Part shown: positions 27,673 through 36,595 of the stretch, piece by piece
Position numbering within the stretch: the first letter of the stretch is position 1
Layout of the letters: every line of letters begins with the position of its first letter
Source: Sphingobacterium arenae
GTDB taxonomy: Bacteria; Bacteroidota; Bacteroidia; Sphingobacteriales; Sphingobacteriaceae
Length of the DNA: 64,000 nt
Direction of reading: 5' to 3'
NCBI RefSeq assembly: GCF_014692505.1
Contig: NZ_JACNYK010000002.1
Span: forward strand, 62,001 to 126,000
Notes under the pieces: generated by a model
Told to the model about the DNA's origin: nothing
What the model saw: the letters and a program-made list of their open reading frames with translations, nothing else
Database searches by the model: none
Translations under genes and position numbers: made by a program

Positions 27673-29640
27673 ATGAAATTGAAAAAAAAATATATCGGTA
27701 CATTATTGGGGCTGTTTAGTGCTGTTAGTGGTTACAGCCAGCAAGATCTTATACAGCAGGTACCCGAAGAAGCATCGTTTGTAGTCGTCGTGAATAATCA
27801 GGCTATTGTGAAACATAGCTCTTTCGAAAAAATAAACCAAGTTTTGGATAAAGCCGGCTTATTCAAAGAAATCAACAAGGAGACCCTACAATTAGAAAGT
27901 ATATCGGATTTGGATCTATCCTATGACAGAAATGCTTACGTTTATAAAACCGATACCGATAGCTCCTATTACATAGGTATTCTGCTACCACTAAAAGCCA
28001 ACCATCAGATAGGCCAAAACCTATTCGGCAAGTTGCAGCCGCTTCCGGTATCACAAGGATATGAACGTCGTGTTAGTACCGACGGAAAAACACAGGTTGC
28101 TTGGAATAAGCATAGCCTTCTGATTTTAACTGGAGATGCACACCGTTATTATTTCGATAATGATTCCGTGGCACAACGATACGGTTTGGAAATCCCAGAC
28201 TATGGCTATGCTTCGCCGACCACGTATGATTATGACTATGTATCTCCAGATACTATCGACGAAACCTATGCTTTAGCTGACAGCGTCGAGACGACTTGGG
28301 ATGCCTATAATTTTGAAGAGGATACAATCCCTGATGGTGGGCACACTGTTGATAGCATCTTAATACCTCCTCCTGTAAAGATTGATACCGGATATACGGA
28401 TTACCTCGCTTATGATACCTACTCCGATTCTACGTATCAAAATGAAATGGCTCGAAACGCTAAAAATGACTCCTTGCGTAACGCCGCTTTCGTGTCGTGG
28501 CTGGCACAGGATCTCGATCGTTATCTCTACCCTAACAAAAATGCCTCTTCGCATAGGTTTTTAAATAAGTTTGACAAAAAAAATACGTTAGTACATGTTT
28601 GGGTAAGAGACCTCGTTGGATTTTATAAAGAGGCGATGCCCTACTACATGTCGAGTATGCAGCTGGGCTATGGTATGGAAAACTTAATCTACGCATATCA
28701 AGATATAGTGTTCGATCTGGTACAAGATAAACATACATTAAAAATAACAGGCTCCATGGCGTTGAATGAGGAAATGGATAAGTTAGTCAGGCCGATATAC
28801 AAAAATAAGATGAACCGTAAATTTGCGAAATATATTCCTGAAAATCACATTGGATATTTTTCTGCCAATTTTAACATGGAATCCTACCTTAAAAGTTTCC
28901 CCATCATGATGGAACGTTGGGGGGGATATTCATTGTATGCCTATCAGGATATTGCTGGTATTGTAGCAACAGCTTTTGATGTTATTTTGGACGAGAAGGC
29001 AATTGCAAATGTAATCGGTGGCGATCATCTTGTTTTTATAAATGAATTAAAAAAGGTAAAGAAAGAATATATTGATTACGAATACGATAACGACAGTTTT
29101 GATTATAAAGAGATTAAAAAAACGAAAGATGATTACATACCGACTTTTCTATGGATGTTCACGTCCAAAGATCAGCGGATTTATCAGAAAATATTATCTC
29201 TAGGCGAGTCTAAAGAAAAAGTTATGCAAACGAATGGCATTTATAAGATCGTAGACACGCCAAAGTCGGAAATTATCTATGTCTTATTTAAGAACGATAT
29301 CGTATTTGTCAGTAATGATGCGGATCAACTTTCGGCAATCCGTACAAATAAATTTCGAGCATCGAAAGATAGAAATATTAAAAAACAAATTTTTTCCCAT
29401 AACATGACGGCGGTTACCCATCTTTCCGAAATTCCGAAAACGATTAATAGGTTAGAGATTCCGGTTATTAAACGTTGGGACAATACCGTTAAAAATCTTT
29501 CTCAATATGGGGATGTGACCATTACTGCCGGGGCTGCAAAGAAAGGAAGAATAACGGGAGAGATTGCTGTTGACTTCCCTAAAAAAGAAGCGAATGCACT
29601 ACAGTATCTTTTACAAGAATTGCTTCATATAGTAGATTAG
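27673..29640 (+). CDS. large uncharacterised secreted protein
   Basis: A 655-residue protein with a signal peptide (cleavage near GYSQQ, residue 22) and no lipobox. The N-terminal domain (about 25-165) opens with VPEEASFVVVVNNQAI. Residues about 170-265 form a low-complexity acidic and aromatic linker rich in Tyr, Asp, Thr and Ser, followed by a second large domain to the end (HNMTAVTHLSEIPKTINRL near 580). I recognise no family with confidence; the layout suggests two folded periplasmic or surface domains joined by a disordered linker. It sits in the middle of a three-gene unit. Confidence 0.55.
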   Translation: MKLKKKYIGTLLGLFSAVSGYSQQDLIQQVPEEASFVVVVNNQAIVKHSSFEKINQVLDKAGLFKEINKETLQLESISDLDLSYDRNAYVYKTDTDSSYYIGILLPLKANHQIGQNLFGKLQPLPVSQGYERRVSTDGKTQVAWNKHSLLILTGDAHRYYFDNDSVAQRYGLEIPDYGYASPTTYDYDYVSPDTIDETYALADSVETTWDAYNFEEDTIPDGGHTVDSILIPPPVKIDTGYTDYLAYDTYSDSTYQNEMARNAKNDSLRNAAFVSWLAQDLDRYLYPNKNASSHRFLNKFDKKNTLVHVWVRDLVGFYKEAMPYYMSSMQLGYGMENLIYAYQDIVFDLVQDKHTLKITGSMALNEEMDKLVRPIYKNKMNRKFAKYIPENHIGYFSANFNMESYLKSFPIMMERWGGYSLYAYQDIAGIVATAFDVILDEKAIANVIGGDHLVFINELKKVKKEYIDYEYDNDSFDYKEIKKTKDDYIPTFLWMFTSKDQRIYQKILSLGESKEKVMQTNGIYKIVDTPKSEIIYVLFKNDIVFVSNDADQLSAIRTNKFRASKDRNIKKQIFSHNMTAVTHLSEIPKTINRLEIPVIKRWDNTVKNLSQYGDVTITAGAAKKGRITGEIAVDFPKKEANALQYLLQELLHIVD

Positions 29641-29656
29641 CGATATAGCGATTCTG

Positions 29657-30952
29657 ATGAAAAAAATTATATGGCTTTTGATCGCAATTTTACTATTGCT
29701 GGGAATTATCTTACTGACATGCTACTTTGTCAGAAAAAATGAAGCGCGGAATCAGTATGTGCACTCCAACAGTGAAGCGGTAGCAACTATCGCCTTCGAC
29801 GATTTGCTATTCGATAACGTGGGACAGCTTTTTAAACGACATGCACCGGATACTGAAGCATCAAAACTCGATTGGTTAGACATGAAAAATTGGTGGCGTG
29901 CGGGGGTACACATACCCGCGCAAATCCATTTTTTCAGCATGAAAGATAAACCCCTTACATTTTTCACCATCCAAAAAATCACGAATGTTGAAAAATGGAA
30001 TGCATTTTTAAAAGAACAACATATCGATTCCATAACGCATATTTCTCCACATGTTTCGATTTTATACGATGATAAATTTTTGTTGATCGGTTTGACGGCT
30101 TTTCCACAGAGCTTGAATACGGAAATACAAGCGATTTGGGACAGAAAGGACGAATGGATATATGTACGGGACCTTTCATTTCCTTCTTTCATAAATCAAA
30201 ATGTTCATCACTTCTCTTACCGGCATACTGACGGAACTTTTCAGCTTTTTGCTGATAAATCTGGCAATGAAATTAGCCTAAACGGTGAATGGCATTTGAC
30301 TACAGCCTTACCGCCTAATTTACAAATGCGGCAGCGAGAAACAAGTAATGCCTTTATTTGGCTACAAAGTAGTCTTCCCATCACTGAAACACCCTTTATC
30401 CTAAAAACCTTATCGATTTTTTCAACGATCGAACCCGATAGATGTGCAGCTAGCACGTATAGCTATACAGATTTACTAGTAAGTTCAGAAAGTACGCTTC
30501 AACATGATACGGTGATCATGTACGATTATGATATAAATTTTAATCGTATCGAGAAAACGGAAATACAGGAAATAACAGTACCTATTATCGAAAACACCTG
30601 GAAAGGAAATCAGCAATTCGCCACGTCTCTACCGAATAAATTATTTTACCGGTTTCATAAACAGATGACAGATAGTCTGATTTTATTGTCTACAAAAACA
30701 GACACGGAACTTCCTTCATCATTCGTGACGGCACCTGGTCCATTCTATGTTACAGTAGATTTTCGCCATCTCCCCCCTTCTTGGAAACGTGGCAGATTGC
30801 ACACGCTACAAGAACAAGGTCTGCAAATCAATATAAAAACATCCGTTATCGATGAAAACAGGTTGGGAATTACGGGAACGATCTCCGGCTATAAACACCC
30901 GGTACAGCATGGTCGCCTTCTTCAAAATCAAAAGCAACATAACGGACATTAG
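29657..30952 (+). CDS. uncharacterised membrane-anchored protein
   Basis: A 431-residue protein with one N-terminal transmembrane helix (residues 4-26, very Leu/Ile rich) and a large extracytoplasmic part without recognisable domains. No lipobox or clear signal cleavage site follows the helix, so it is probably an uncleaved anchor. The upstream gene is 16 nt away. The last 83 bases overlap the 3' end of a convergent lipoprotein gene, a long overlap for this window. A role shared with the two preceding envelope proteins is inferred from spacing only. Confidence 0.55.
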   Translation: MKKIIWLLIAILLLLGIILLTCYFVRKNEARNQYVHSNSEAVATIAFDDLLFDNVGQLFKRHAPDTEASKLDWLDMKNWWRAGVHIPAQIHFFSMKDKPLTFFTIQKITNVEKWNAFLKEQHIDSITHISPHVSILYDDKFLLIGLTAFPQSLNTEIQAIWDRKDEWIYVRDLSFPSFINQNVHHFSYRHTDGTFQLFADKSGNEISLNGEWHLTTALPPNLQMRQRETSNAFIWLQSSLPITETPFILKTLSIFSTIEPDRCAASTYSYTDLLVSSESTLQHDTVIMYDYDINFNRIEKTEIQEITVPIIENTWKGNQQFATSLPNKLFYRFHKQMTDSLILLSTKTDTELPSSFVTAPGPFYVTVDFRHLPPSWKRGRLHTLQEQGLQINIKTSVIDENRLGITGTISGYKHPVQHGRLLQNQKQHNGH

Positions 30953-31376
30953 ACAACTCTGTAAAGGAATAAGTAGTAGAGGCCAAAAATTGTTTGGCTC
31001 CTGCGGTTCCCATTTGTTGTGTTAACACAGCACTTTCCGGAATTTCGATAAAAAGGGTATCACCGGAGATCTTTTGATACCGAACCTGCACATTAGGCCA
31101 GGTATTATTAACTATACTCTCCACACTTTCAGCGGTTAAGCTATCTGTCGTAACTTCCTTTATTTTCACCGGTTTGAAATCGTGAATGATTGTATCATAT
31201 TGGTATTCCCAAAAGGCATCTTCCGGGATATAGATAAACGGGTTTTCTGTACGCCGACCCGTATCTAGCGATGTGGTATCATCCGCTTTACTAGATTGTT
31301 CGCTATCTTGCTGTGTTGATTGGTTACACCCCGTACTCAGCAGCAGTAATCCGATAAATATCACCTTGATACGCAT
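30870..31376 (-). CDS. lipoprotein with GerMN-like C-terminal domain
   Basis: A lipoprotein of 168 residues: MRIKVIFIGLLLLSTGCNQS carries a lipobox with Cys17, then a Ser/Asp/Gln-rich linker (about 18-50). The C-terminal half (FIEIPESAVLTQQMGTAGAK, then the acidic tail FDFEEGDHAVPGVY) resembles GerMN-type domains, an assignment I make by eye only. The frame is open 25 codons further upstream, but that would put the signal peptide internally, so ATG 31376 is preferred; a TACGTTTA element just upstream on this strand could be its -7 box. Convergent overlap of 83 bp with the previous gene. Confidence 0.55.
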   Translation of the reverse strand: MRIKVIFIGLLLLSTGCNQSTQQDSEQSSKADDTTSLDTGRRTENPFIYIPEDAFWEYQYDTIIHDFKPVKIKEVTTDSLTAESVESIVNNTWPNVQVRYQKISGDTLFIEIPESAVLTQQMGTAGAKQFLASTTYSFTELSNVRYVAFDFEEGDHAVPGVYSRRSFP

Positions 31377-31440
31377 ATAAATGCCCTCTTTCTTTGTTGA
31401 AATAAACGTATCAAGCGTAAATATGTTTAGGAAAAAATTA

Positions 31441-31471
31441 AAAAGCTTCAACCGGGGAGATTGAAGCTTTT
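31441..31471. terminator. perfect 11-bp hairpin of unclear direction
   Basis: AAAAGCTTCAA (31441-31451) is complementary to TTGAAGCTTTT (31461-31471), with a nine-base loop. On the minus strand it is followed by a T-rich stretch, but no minus-strand gene lies upstream to be ended; on the plus strand it precedes an orphan leader-like segment. It may be a relic or an RNA leader element. Confidence 0.4.
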
Positions 31472-31576
31472 ACTAACTAACCAATTATTAACCTAAATTA
31501 TGAATTGTATATATCTACACAACCATCATGCCAAGATTTACATTTTTTAATACGGGTATTGTCCATTTTTAATCCG

Positions 31577-31584
31577 TAAATTTG
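31577..31584 (+). promoter_or_regulatory. -7 element of the DEAD-box helicase promoter
   Basis: TAAATTTG fits TAnnTTTG; its last base is 5 nt before the A of ATG 31589, so the transcript probably starts at the start codon. A TTG at 31559-31561 is closer (15 nt) than usual. Confidence 0.5.
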
Positions 31585-31588
31585 ACCC

Positions 31589-32893
31589 ATGGAGCCTCAA
31601 CAGATTTTAAGTAGAATGCAAATTGCCGCATTAAATCCAATGCAAACAGCCGTCCTAAACAGCTATGACCATACAAAAGACTTCGTTTTGCATTCGCCTA
31701 CCGGAAGTGGTAAAACACTTGCTTTTGGTTTGTTGCTGGCGGAACATCTAAAGAAGGATAAGCAGGGTATACAAGCCTTGATATTGGTACCTACCCGTGA
31801 ATTGGCACTTCAGATAGAACAAGTGATGCGTAAAGTGCTTACGGGCCATAAGATAACTTGTGTATATGGTGGAAATGACACAAAGACGGAACGTAATAAA
31901 CTTCGTGAAGCTCCAAACTTGTTAATAGGTACTCCCGGGCGAGTAATGTACCACATCGAAAGGGCATATATCGATACGTCCTCTATAGAGACACTCGTCC
32001 TGGATGAATTTGACAAATCGTTGGAATTCGGGTTCCAAGGTCAAATGGAATATATCATCGAACAGCTACCCCGACTGCAGCATCGCATACTCACTTCGGC
32101 AACGAAAATGACCGACATTCCAACCTTTACAGGAATCGGTGATTTTGTTACGGTCGATTTTTCTGCTGACGCCGACACTGCCCCGAAACTCACCATCAAA
32201 AAGGTAATCACCCCAGCACAGTATAAATTGAGTGCTTTATTTAAATTGTTGTGTCGGAATGGAGAAAAGAAAACACTTATCTTCTGTAATCATCGGGAGG
32301 CCGTGGATCATATCAGCGAGTTGCTCGAAAACCGGGAAATTATACACGATATGTTTCATGGTGGTTTAGAACAAGAAGACCGTGAACTTGCCTTATTAAA
32401 ATTCCGTAATAACTCCAATCGTATCTTAATCACGACGGATTTAGCGGCACGTGGGTTGGATATTCCCGAAGTAGATGTAATTATCCATTACCAGTTACCT
32501 TATAAAGAAGACGCTTTCATTCATCGTAACGGTCGAACAGCACGTATGCAAGCGAGTGGCGAAGTATACGTTATTTTGAAGCCAGAAGAGGAATACCCAT
32601 ACGTTCCTGAAAATAGTGAAACTGTAGCCTTAGAAGAGGAATATCCTCTTCCGCCCAATTCACCTTTCGCTACACTCTATGTTACCGGAGGTCGAAAAGA
32701 CAAAATCAATAAGATAGATATTGTCGGTTTTCTGTTAAATCTAAACGGGATATCGAAAGAACAGGTTGGGATTATCGAAGTTAAAGATAAGGAATCTTAT
32801 GTCGCGGTGGAACGTGCCACAGCAGCTCGTATTATCAAACAAGCGAATAATCAAAAAATCAAAGGCCGGAAGATACGCGTTGGAAGGACATAA
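31589..32893 (+). CDS. DEAD-box RNA helicase with DbpA-type RNA-binding domain
   Basis: A 434-residue ATP-dependent RNA helicase. Motif I is SPTGSGKT (36-43), Ia PTRELALQ, Ib GTPGR, motif II DEFD (139-142) instead of DEAD, motif III SAT, and motif VI HRNGRTAR. The last 75 residues (VTGGRKDKINKIDIVGFLL onward) form a DbpA-type RRM, which in E. coli DbpA guides the helicase to 23S rRNA helix 92. A role in large-subunit assembly is therefore likely, inferred by family. The N-terminal Q-motif region is short. The promoter suggests a leaderless mRNA. Confidence 0.9.
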   Translation: MEPQQILSRMQIAALNPMQTAVLNSYDHTKDFVLHSPTGSGKTLAFGLLLAEHLKKDKQGIQALILVPTRELALQIEQVMRKVLTGHKITCVYGGNDTKTERNKLREAPNLLIGTPGRVMYHIERAYIDTSSIETLVLDEFDKSLEFGFQGQMEYIIEQLPRLQHRILTSATKMTDIPTFTGIGDFVTVDFSADADTAPKLTIKKVITPAQYKLSALFKLLCRNGEKKTLIFCNHREAVDHISELLENREIIHDMFHGGLEQEDRELALLKFRNNSNRILITTDLAARGLDIPEVDVIIHYQLPYKEDAFIHRNGRTARMQASGEVYVILKPEEEYPYVPENSETVALEEEYPLPPNSPFATLYVTGGRKDKINKIDIVGFLLNLNGISKEQVGIIEVKDKESYVAVERATAARIIKQANNQKIKGRKIRVGRT

Positions 32894-32900
32894 TTTTTAT

Positions 32901-33260
32901 CTATCTGCTCAAGGCTTCTATAGCATCTTCAAAAGAAGCCACAAAATTAACATGTTTTCCCTTGTTACTTTCACGGATAAAATCGCTTAAGCTTTTACTC
33001 TCAAATCGTGCGAAGTCGCCTACAATAACCAGAGAGATACGATAATTGGAAAATTTCTGAAGAATTTCTCCAGCCATCTTGTTTTTTAAATCGAAAAAGT
33101 CGGACGTTATATTTTTTTGATGTATAATCATTTTATCGAAACCTTGATAATACACATTACCCATTAGATCTAACGCGTCTTCGGCATTCTGAATAAAGAT
33201 TTCGTCTGCTATTATTTCCGCAATTTCGATATTATTTATTTTGTGGGGTTGGATGTCCAT
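32901..33260 (-). CDS. DUF4180-domain protein
   Basis: A 119-residue cytoplasmic protein matching DUF4180: it begins with a beta-rich stretch, then ADEIFIQNAEDALDLMGNVY, GFDKMIIHQKNITSDFFDLK and a conserved SLVIVGDFARFESKSLSDFI block before the terminal helix. Its function is unknown; the fold is reminiscent of STAS-like or anti-sigma-antagonist proteins, but I would not press that. It is the last gene of the unit DUF3822-rsmD-coaD-DUF4180, 22 nt after coaD, and ends eight bases from the convergent DEAD-box gene. Confidence 0.75.
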   Translation of the reverse strand: MDIQPHKINNIEIAEIIADEIFIQNAEDALDLMGNVYYQGFDKMIIHQKNITSDFFDLKNKMAGEILQKFSNYRISLVIVGDFARFESKSLSDFIRESNKGKHVNFVASFEDAIEALSR

Positions 33261-33282
33261 TGTTTTTTCTAAATTATATTAT

Positions 33283-33750
33283 TCAATCTTCGATATACTT
33301 CATAACCTCCTTTGGTACCAACGCTGAAACGTCACCTTTATGAAGTAATATATCCCGAACAATTGTCGAGGAAATATGCGCCAGCCCAGATTTTGCCATT
33401 AAAAAATAGGTCTCAATTTCCGAAGCGAGTATAAGATTGTTCTGCGCTATCGCGTTTTCAAATTCGAAATCAGCGGTATTACGCAAACCACGAAGCAGAT
33501 ATTTTGCGCCTATTTCCTTGCAAAAGTCAATCGTGAGGCCCGAAAACTGCGTCACTTCTACCCTTTCATTCGATTGGAAAAGATCCGAAATCGCTTTAAC
33601 GCGATCTTCAAAAGACATCAACCCTTTTTTCGTACTATTCACGCCAACTGCAATCACAATCTTATCAAATAACGATAATCCCCTTTCAACTATATTTTGG
33701 TGGGCGTACGTAAAAGGATCAAACGATCCAGCAAAAACGGCTGTTTTCAT
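33283..33750 (-). CDS. coaD: phosphopantetheine adenylyltransferase
   Basis: A 155-residue nucleotidyltransferase that makes dephospho-CoA from 4'-phosphopantetheine and ATP, the fourth step of coenzyme A synthesis. The TxGH-type motif appears in GSFDPFTYAHQNI (His17), the second nucleotide motif as ISSTIVRD, and RGLRNTADFEFE is the pantetheine-binding segment. Length is normal. It lies 19 nt after rsmD on the same strand; the rsmD-coaD pairing is widespread in bacteria. Confidence 0.95.
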   Translation of the reverse strand: MKTAVFAGSFDPFTYAHQNIVERGLSLFDKIVIAVGVNSTKKGLMSFEDRVKAISDLFQSNERVEVTQFSGLTIDFCKEIGAKYLLRGLRNTADFEFENAIAQNNLILASEIETYFLMAKSGLAHISSTIVRDILLHKGDVSALVPKEVMKYIED

Positions 33751-33769
33751 ATCCGATAAGCTTAAAGGT

Positions 33770-34309
33770 TTACGAATCTAGTTTATAAAAGCTAAACGAA
33801 GAATAACCATATTTCCTTGTTTCTATGTGAAACGGCGATTCATCCATTTTCCGAGTAGAAGGGTGTTCAATAACCATCACTCCTTCTGGTTTCAAAAGCT
33901 TATTCTCCATAATGCGGTTAGCTAATTGTGGTAAAGCTGGCAAATCATATGGTGGATCGACAAAAATAAAATCATACTGATTTTTACGGGCAACAATAAA
34001 CTTCAGCACATCCGCTTTCTTTGTTTCAATAATATCTGTTTGCAATTTCTTCGCTGTTTCCCTAATAAATTGTAAGCATTTAAAATGGATGTCAACTGCT
34101 TCTACCGATAGCGCCCCCCTGGAGGCCAGTTCAAAACTGATATTCCCCGTTCCGGCAAAAAGATCAAGACAGTCACATTCGTCTAGCGAAATTCGATTAT
34201 CCAATATATTGAACAGCGCTTCTTTGGCGATATCCGTCGTGGGGCGTACCGGTAAGTTAGCTGGTGGAGATAACCGAAGTCCTCCATATTTTCCACCTAT
34301 GATACGCAT
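33770..34309 (-). CDS. rsmD: 16S rRNA (guanine-966 N2)-methyltransferase
   Basis: A 179-residue SAM-dependent methyltransferase. It opens with the family motif MRIIGGKYGGLRL and RPTTDIAKEALFNIL; the SAM loop is DLFAGTGNISFE and the catalytic motif is VDPPYDLP (D/NPPY). It modifies G966 of 16S rRNA near the P site. The start overlaps the upstream DUF3822 gene by 13 bases, so translation is probably coupled. Confidence 0.93.
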   Translation of the reverse strand: MRIIGGKYGGLRLSPPANLPVRPTTDIAKEALFNILDNRISLDECDCLDLFAGTGNISFELASRGALSVEAVDIHFKCLQFIRETAKKLQTDIIETKKADVLKFIVARKNQYDFIFVDPPYDLPALPQLANRIMENKLLKPEGVMVIEHPSTRKMDESPFHIETRKYGYSSFSFYKLDS

Positions 34310-35094
34310 AGCGGAGCATCTGCTATGAAATTCAACTTACCGACTTCCTGCTGTACACCTTCATCATCGGTGTACAAATCTATACGGCCCTGGATAAACT
34401 CTACACGATTGGCAAAGTGAGTAAGTGCGGCACTATAAGCATGTTGGGCATCGACACCAGAGATCAATATTTTATGTAGTTTGATATGTAAATCAAAGGC
34501 TTGGCAAGTGGTCAATACAAAATAATTTAAATCGTCTACATGTTGTATATCGAACACATTATAAAATAAGATTTTCCCATTTTTGAAAGCAAACAGTTCT
34601 GCCTGCGTATTATTGAAATGTGCACCCAATACTTCGCCCTGCATGGGAATATAAGCTTGTACTTCATCTAGAAGAAGTTGAAAATCAGCCACAAATTTCG
34701 CTTGGGGAAAGATAGCACGCCAGCGGTTGTGCAAGAGTAAATCAAATTGATAACAAGCTGTTATGGCTAGGTTATCTAAGCTATGAATTTGTGTACGATG
34801 GGCGTGATCGTCTAGCAAAAACTCCTGATATAACGGACGGTTTTCTGCCTGATATACTTCGGTAGGGATGAATACTAGACTTTGCGCGGGCAGACTAATG
34901 AACACGTATTTAAATGGCAAACCCAACAATTTAATAGCTTCTGTATCAGGTTCATTCGACGGGTAACGAAACATGGCTTGAACCTGATTGGATTCGTCGA
35001 CAACGATTAACGTATCTTCTAAAAAATCCGCTCTTACGAACAGCTTATACTGTGGTATATAATGTAAATGAAAATTCTTCGATGTGTATTTCAT
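34297..35094 (-). CDS. DUF3822-family protein
   Basis: A 265-residue protein corresponding to DUF3822, which in Bacteroidota is almost always found immediately before rsmD and coaD, as here. It appears to have the ASKHA-like alternation of strands and helices (for example KFVADFQLLLDEVQAYIPMQ and KILFYNVFDIQHVDDLNYFV), reminiscent of pilus-assembly or FtsA-like ATPase folds but without clear phosphate loops. Its role is unknown. It overlaps rsmD by 13 nt and is divergent from the RecD-like helicase, 76 nt away. Confidence 0.72.
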   Translation of the reverse strand: MKYTSKNFHLHYIPQYKLFVRADFLEDTLIVVDESNQVQAMFRYPSNEPDTEAIKLLGLPFKYVFISLPAQSLVFIPTEVYQAENRPLYQEFLLDDHAHRTQIHSLDNLAITACYQFDLLLHNRWRAIFPQAKFVADFQLLLDEVQAYIPMQGEVLGAHFNNTQAELFAFKNGKILFYNVFDIQHVDDLNYFVLTTCQAFDLHIKLHKILISGVDAQHAYSAALTHFANRVEFIQGRIDLYTDDEGVQQEVGKLNFIADAPLCVS

Positions 35095-35159
35095 ACGCTG
35101 GGTTGTTGAAGTCCCTCAACAAAATTAGCTTTTCCAATCGATATGACCAACCTTTTGCA

Positions 35160-35167
35160 TAACTTTG
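35160..35167 (+). promoter_or_regulatory. -7 element of the RecD-like helicase promoter
   Basis: TAACTTTG, identical to the rnpB -7 box, ends four bases before the A of ATG 35171, so the transcript would begin at about the start codon. The -33 region has only a T-run. Confidence 0.5.
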
Positions 35168-35170
35168 ATT

Positions 35171-36595
35171 ATGCATATTCAGAACCTGCTTACTCAACAG
35201 TTTGTGTGGAAGCCTACGCAGCAGCAGCAGGAATCGTTTTTGCTGTTGGACGAGTTCTTGACGACCTTCCTACCGAGTACATGTTTCCTTTTGAAGGGTT
35301 ATGCTGGCACGGGAAAGACCACGATTATCAGCGCGTTAGTAAAGGTTTTGCCGACGCTTCAGAAACGATCGGTATTACTGGCCCCTACCGGACGTGCTGC
35401 AAAAGTCATGCGTCACTATTCCGGAAGAAAAGCGTTTACCATCCATAAAAAGATATACCGAAAAAAATCTGCAGCTACCTTGGAGCTGGATTTTACCTTA
35501 TCGGAAAATCTACATGAAGACACTTTATTTATTGTAGATGAATCATCTATGATATCAGATTCCGGTGAACAATTTTTTTCCCGGAGTTTATTAGATGACC
35601 TGATCCGTTATGTGCGATCGGGCCAAAACTGTTGCTTAATGTTCGTTGGCGATACGGCGCAGCTTCCGCCCGTTGGTATGCAGGAAAGCCCAGCTCTGGA
35701 TCCGAATTACCTCGAAGCAAACTACCATCTAAGGGTCTTTCATTATGAACTTCGGGAAGTTGTTCGACAGGAAAAAGCATCAGGTATACTCTATAATGCT
35801 ACCAAAGTGCGAAACGATATCCATTTGGAAAATCAGCGTGGTGGACTCCCCTTTCCACAATTCCATACCAAGGGATTTACGGATATCTTCCGTATGAATG
35901 GCGATCGGCTATTGGAAGGACTACATTATAGCTATGACCACTTTGATATTGAAAATACCATCGTGCTTTGCCGCTCCAATAAATCTGCTAATTTATATAA
36001 CCAGCATATCCGAAATCAGATTCTCTTTCGCGACGAAGAAATTACTGGAGGCGATCTAATAATGGTAGTACGGAACAATTACTATTGGCTCCAGCAACAT
36101 GACGAAAAAAACACGGGATTCATTGCTAATGGCGATCTGTCGAAAGTTCGGAAGGTCAGCAATATACACGATCAACATGGCTTCCGCTTTGCAGATGTCT
36201 CGCTGGAGTTTATAGATGATGACGAATTAGAACCGATAGTATGTCGTGTTCTACTTGATAGTTTGCACGTGGATGCGCCCAACCTGCCTCGTGAACAGCA
36301 GCTGCAGCTATATGAATCGATTGCGTTGGACTATGCAGACATACCGACCAAAAAAGATCGCTTGGAGGCCATAAAAAAAGACCCTTATTATAATGCCTTA
36401 CAGATTAAGTTTGCTTACGCGATCACGTGCCATAAAGCACAGGGCGGACAATGGCCCTGTGTGTTTGTAGATCAGGGATATTTAAATGACGAGATGCTCA
36501 ATATGGAGTTTTTACGTTGGCTCTACACCGCTATCACCCGGGCCACAGCACAATTATTTTTGGTTAACTTTAATCCTAAATTTTATGGAGAATAA
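35171..36595 (+). CDS. RecD-like ATP-dependent DNA helicase (superfamily 1B)
   Basis: A 474-residue SF1 helicase. Walker A is GYAGTGKTT (about 45-53), Walker B/DExx appears as FIVDESSMI, motif III as FVGDTAQLPPVG, and motifs V/VI as TCHKAQGGQWPCVFVD and LYTAITRAT. It corresponds to the RecD2/Dda-type single-polypeptide helicases rather than RecBCD RecD, since no recB or recC is nearby. ATG 35171 is chosen; the upstream TTG at 35165 is inside the promoter -7 box. The following gene overlaps by 11 bases. Confidence 0.88.
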   Translation: MHIQNLLTQQFVWKPTQQQQESFLLLDEFLTTFLPSTCFLLKGYAGTGKTTIISALVKVLPTLQKRSVLLAPTGRAAKVMRHYSGRKAFTIHKKIYRKKSAATLELDFTLSENLHEDTLFIVDESSMISDSGEQFFSRSLLDDLIRYVRSGQNCCLMFVGDTAQLPPVGMQESPALDPNYLEANYHLRVFHYELREVVRQEKASGILYNATKVRNDIHLENQRGGLPFPQFHTKGFTDIFRMNGDRLLEGLHYSYDHFDIENTIVLCRSNKSANLYNQHIRNQILFRDEEITGGDLIMVVRNNYYWLQQHDEKNTGFIANGDLSKVRKVSNIHDQHGFRFADVSLEFIDDDELEPIVCRVLLDSLHVDAPNLPREQQLQLYESIALDYADIPTKKDRLEAIKKDPYYNALQIKFAYAITCHKAQGGQWPCVFVDQGYLNDEMLNMEFLRWLYTAITRATAQLFLVNFNPKFYGE

